Under the pieces are notes generated by a model. It saw only the letters and a program-made list of their open reading frames with translations, made no database searches and was not told the origin of the DNA. A stretch of DNA of 52,143 nt from positions 1-52,143 of the forward strand of contig ONMI01000038.1 in NCBI GenBank assembly GCA_900318915.1, written 5' to 3'. Shown in pieces: positions 49,976 to 52,143 of the stretch. This DNA is from an uncultured Prevotellaceae bacterium. GTDB taxonomy: Bacteria; Bacteroidota; Bacteroidia; Bacteroidales; Bacteroidaceae. A program made the position numbers and the translations under genes. Every line of letters starts with the position of its first letter. Position 1 is the stretch's first letter.

Positions 49976-52143
49976 ATGATGAAAAGAACCCTTCTGACAG
50001 CCCTTGTGCTGATAGGAACTGTCGCCAGCCGCGCACAGCAGCCAGCCTACCTCGACGAGACCTTGCCTATAGAGCAAAGAGTGGACGATGCCCTGCGGCG
50101 CATGACCCTCGACGAGAAGATAGCCGTGATTCATGCCCAGAGCAAATTCTCCAGCCCCGGTGTGAAACGACTGGGCCTGCCCGACTTCTGGACCGACGAT
50201 GGCCCGCACGGCGTGCGCCCCGATGTGCTTTGGGATGAGTGGGAACAGGCCGGTCAGACCAACGACTCATGCGTGGCCTTCCCGGCACTCACCTGTCTGG
50301 CCGCCACCTGGAATCCACAGATGGCTTTGCTCTATGGGCAGTCGCTGGGCGAGGAAGCCCTCTACCGCGGCAAGGACATGATACTGGGACCCGGCGTGAA
50401 CATCTTCCGCACCCCGCTCAACGGCCGCAACTTTGAATATATGGGCGAGGACCCCTATCTGGCCTCGCGTATGGTGGTGCCTTATGTGCAGGGCCTGCAG
50501 CAGAACGGTGTGGCCGCCTGCGTGAAACACTACGCCCTGAACAACGACGAAGAGTACCGCCACCAGGTGAACGTGGTAGTGAGCGACCGCGCCCTTCACG
50601 AGATATACCTGCCCGCCTTCAAGGCAGCCGTGACCGAGGGCAAGGCATGGGGCATCATGGGTGCCTACAACCTCTATAAAGACCAGCACAACTGCCACAA
50701 TGCCGTGATGCTGAACCAGATTCTGAAAGGCGAATGGGGCTTCGACGGCGTCGTAGTGAGCGACTGGGGCGGTTGCCACGACACCGACGAGGCCGTGCGC
50801 AACGGACTGGACATGGAGTTCGGCACCTGGACCGATGGTCTGACCATGGGCGCTACCAACGCCTACGACAACTACTATCTGGCGGCCGCCTACAAACAAG
50901 CCATCAAAGCCGGCAAGTACACCACCCGCGAACTCGACGAGAAGGTGCGCCGTGTGCTGCGCCTCTTCTTCCGCACCACGATGAACCGCCACCGCGGCTA
51001 CGGATTCCTGTGCTCGGACAGCCACTATGCCGCCGCACGCAAGATAGCCGGCGAAGGTATTGTGCTGCTCAAGAACGACCGCCAGTTGCTGCCCATCTCT
51101 CCTACAGCACAGCCACGGCTGCTCGTGGTGGGCGAGAACGCCGTGAAGATGATGACCGTGGGCGGAGGCTCCTCATCGCTCAAGGTGCAGCGGGAGATAT
51201 CGCCCCTCGACGGTCTGCGCGCCGTATACAGCCATGTAGACTATGAGCGCGGCTATGTGGGCGACACCGGCGGACAGTACAACGGAGTGACCACCGGCCA
51301 AGACTTGAGCGAGACACGCACTGCCCAACAGCTCATTGCCGATGCGGTGGCCAAAGCCCGCGAGGCCGACTATGTGATTGTATTCGGTGGTCTGAACAAG
51401 AGCGACCATCAGGACTGCGAAGGGCACGACCGCACCGACTATGGTCTGCCCTACGGCCAGAACCAGCTCATCGAGGCACTCGCCGCGGCCAACAAGAACA
51501 TTATCTATGTGAACATCTCCGGCAACCCCGCCGCCCTGCCGTGGCTCAAATCAGTAGCCGCCGTGGTGCAGGGCTGGTTCATCGGCTCCGAGGCTGGCGA
51601 GGCGCTGGCCGATGTAATCAGCGGTGCTGTGAACCCGAGCGGCAAACTGCCCTTCACCTGGCCCGCTGAGCTGAACGATGTGCCCGCCCACCGGCTGGGC
51701 GCCTATCCCGGCACCTGGCGTGCCGACCACAAGGTTATCGACGAGGAGTACAAGGAGGGAATCTTTGTGGGCTACCGCGGTGTGGAAAAATACAAGACCC
51801 GCCCGCTCTTTGCTTTCGGCCACGGCCTTTCCTACACCACCTTCCGCCTGGGCAAGGCACAGGCCGACAAGAATACGATATCGGGCGACGAGCCCCTTCA
51901 CATCACCCTCAGCGTGACCAACACCGGTCAGAAGGCCGGTGCCGAGGTGGTGCAGCTCTACCTGCACGATGTGAAAGCCAGTGTGGAGCGCCCTGCCAAG
52001 GAGCTCAAAGCCTTCGAGAAAGTATATCTGCAGCCCGGCGAGAGCCGCGACGTGACCTTCACCATCGACCGCCAGTCCCTCAGTTTCTACGACGAGACCC
52101 GTGGGCAGTGGACCGCCGAACCCGGAGCCTTCGAGGCCCTTGT
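49976..52143 (+). CDS. Second GH3 family beta-glucosidase, truncated by the window end
   Basis: At least 722 residues are present; the frame is open to the last base. A signal peptide (MMKRTLLTALVLIGTVASRAQ) precedes the GH3 barrel, with GPGVNIFRTPLNGRNFEY, VKHYALNN, the nucleophile aspartate in VVVSDWGGCHDT, the alpha/beta sandwich (LLVVGENAVKMMTVGGGSSS) and most of the fibronectin-like domain (HITLSVTNTGQKAGAEVV). Judging from the first GH3 protein, only the last few residues are missing. The two are clear paralogues but differ in linkers and loop regions (WTDGLTMGATNAY here), so they may differ in linkage or chain-length preference. An in-frame ATG at 49949 is an alternative start. Confidence 0.93.
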   Translation, partial: MMKRTLLTALVLIGTVASRAQQPAYLDETLPIEQRVDDALRRMTLDEKIAVIHAQSKFSSPGVKRLGLPDFWTDDGPHGVRPDVLWDEWEQAGQTNDSCVAFPALTCLAATWNPQMALLYGQSLGEEALYRGKDMILGPGVNIFRTPLNGRNFEYMGEDPYLASRMVVPYVQGLQQNGVAACVKHYALNNDEEYRHQVNVVVSDRALHEIYLPAFKAAVTEGKAWGIMGAYNLYKDQHNCHNAVMLNQILKGEWGFDGVVVSDWGGCHDTDEAVRNGLDMEFGTWTDGLTMGATNAYDNYYLAAAYKQAIKAGKYTTRELDEKVRRVLRLFFRTTMNRHRGYGFLCSDSHYAAARKIAGEGIVLLKNDRQLLPISPTAQPRLLVVGENAVKMMTVGGGSSSLKVQREISPLDGLRAVYSHVDYERGYVGDTGGQYNGVTTGQDLSETRTAQQLIADAVAKAREADYVIVFGGLNKSDHQDCEGHDRTDYGLPYGQNQLIEALAAANKNIIYVNISGNPAALPWLKSVAAVVQGWFIGSEAGEALADVISGAVNPSGKLPFTWPAELNDVPAHRLGAYPGTWRADHKVIDEEYKEGIFVGYRGVEKYKTRPLFAFGHGLSYTTFRLGKAQADKNTISGDEPLHITLSVTNTGQKAGAEVVQLYLHDVKASVERPAKELKAFEKVYLQPGESRDVTFTIDRQSLSFYDETRGQWTAEPGAFEAL

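Noticed and set aside
1-52143. CRISPR array, rRNA operon, integrase or phage genes
   Set aside because: No regularly spaced repeats, rRNA motifs, recombinases or structural phage genes were seen on either strand.

Overview
This 52 kb window looks like chromosomal DNA of a Prevotella-type member of the Bacteroidales. The evidence is a SusC/SusD pair with surface lipoproteins, a type IX secretion gene (porQ) with a substrate carrying a Por-type C-terminal sorting domain, a DUF6377-type regulator, and promoters of the Bacteroidetes form TTTG-N19-TAnnTTTG in place of -35/-10 boxes. The genus is an inference from gene style; no rRNA is present.

Region 1 (1-6,020) holds a tRNA-Ser(GGA), a minus-strand envelope operon (TonB, short-chain polyprenyl diphosphate synthase, TatD nuclease, PagL-like outer-membrane lipid A deacylase), and a plus-strand pair, porQ-cmk. 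Region 2 (6,027-18,126) is one minus-strand operon that starts at a near-perfect promoter and reads alpha-2-macroglobulin-like protein, DUF1573 protein, MeaB GTPase, IspH, a C10 (SpeB-like) protease with a T9SS sorting domain, and a 67-aa peptide. It ends at a strong bidirectional terminator. The protease gene is split by a frameshift. Region 3 (18,218-26,440) is ordinary metabolism and transport: MATE exporter, iron alcohol dehydrogenase, Bcp peroxiredoxin, ADP-forming acyl-CoA synthetase, glutamine synthetase, and a carboxypeptidase-regulatory-domain protein.

Region 4 (26,490-32,283) is accessory. A 204-bp MITE-like element with 22-bp terminal inverted repeats and a 6-bp target duplication lies just beyond the 3' end of a single-module nonribosomal peptide synthetase (C-A-T-reductase). 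The synthetase follows a secreted CotH-like kinase gene by 21 bp, in the same orientation.

Region 5 (32,460 to the end) is a beta-glucan utilisation locus. Its upstream operon encodes a GH3 beta-glucosidase, a haem-motif beta-propeller lipoprotein and an M1 aminopeptidase. The core operon encodes SusC, SusD, a surface glycan-binding protein, a GH16 laminarinase-like enzyme and a GH5 glycosidase. A membrane-spanning DUF6377 regulator follows, then a second GH3 gene cut off by the window edge. The expected flow is surface GH16 cutting beta-1,3 or mixed-linkage glucan, capture by the glycan-binding protein and SusD, SusC/TonB import, and trimming to glucose by GH5 and the two GH3 enzymes. The susC promoter and the second GH3 promoter share a pair of CCAC(C)TTTT boxes at nearly identical distances from the -7 element, a candidate operator for the locus regulator.

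All calls are from reading the sequence and from family knowledge; no database search was run.
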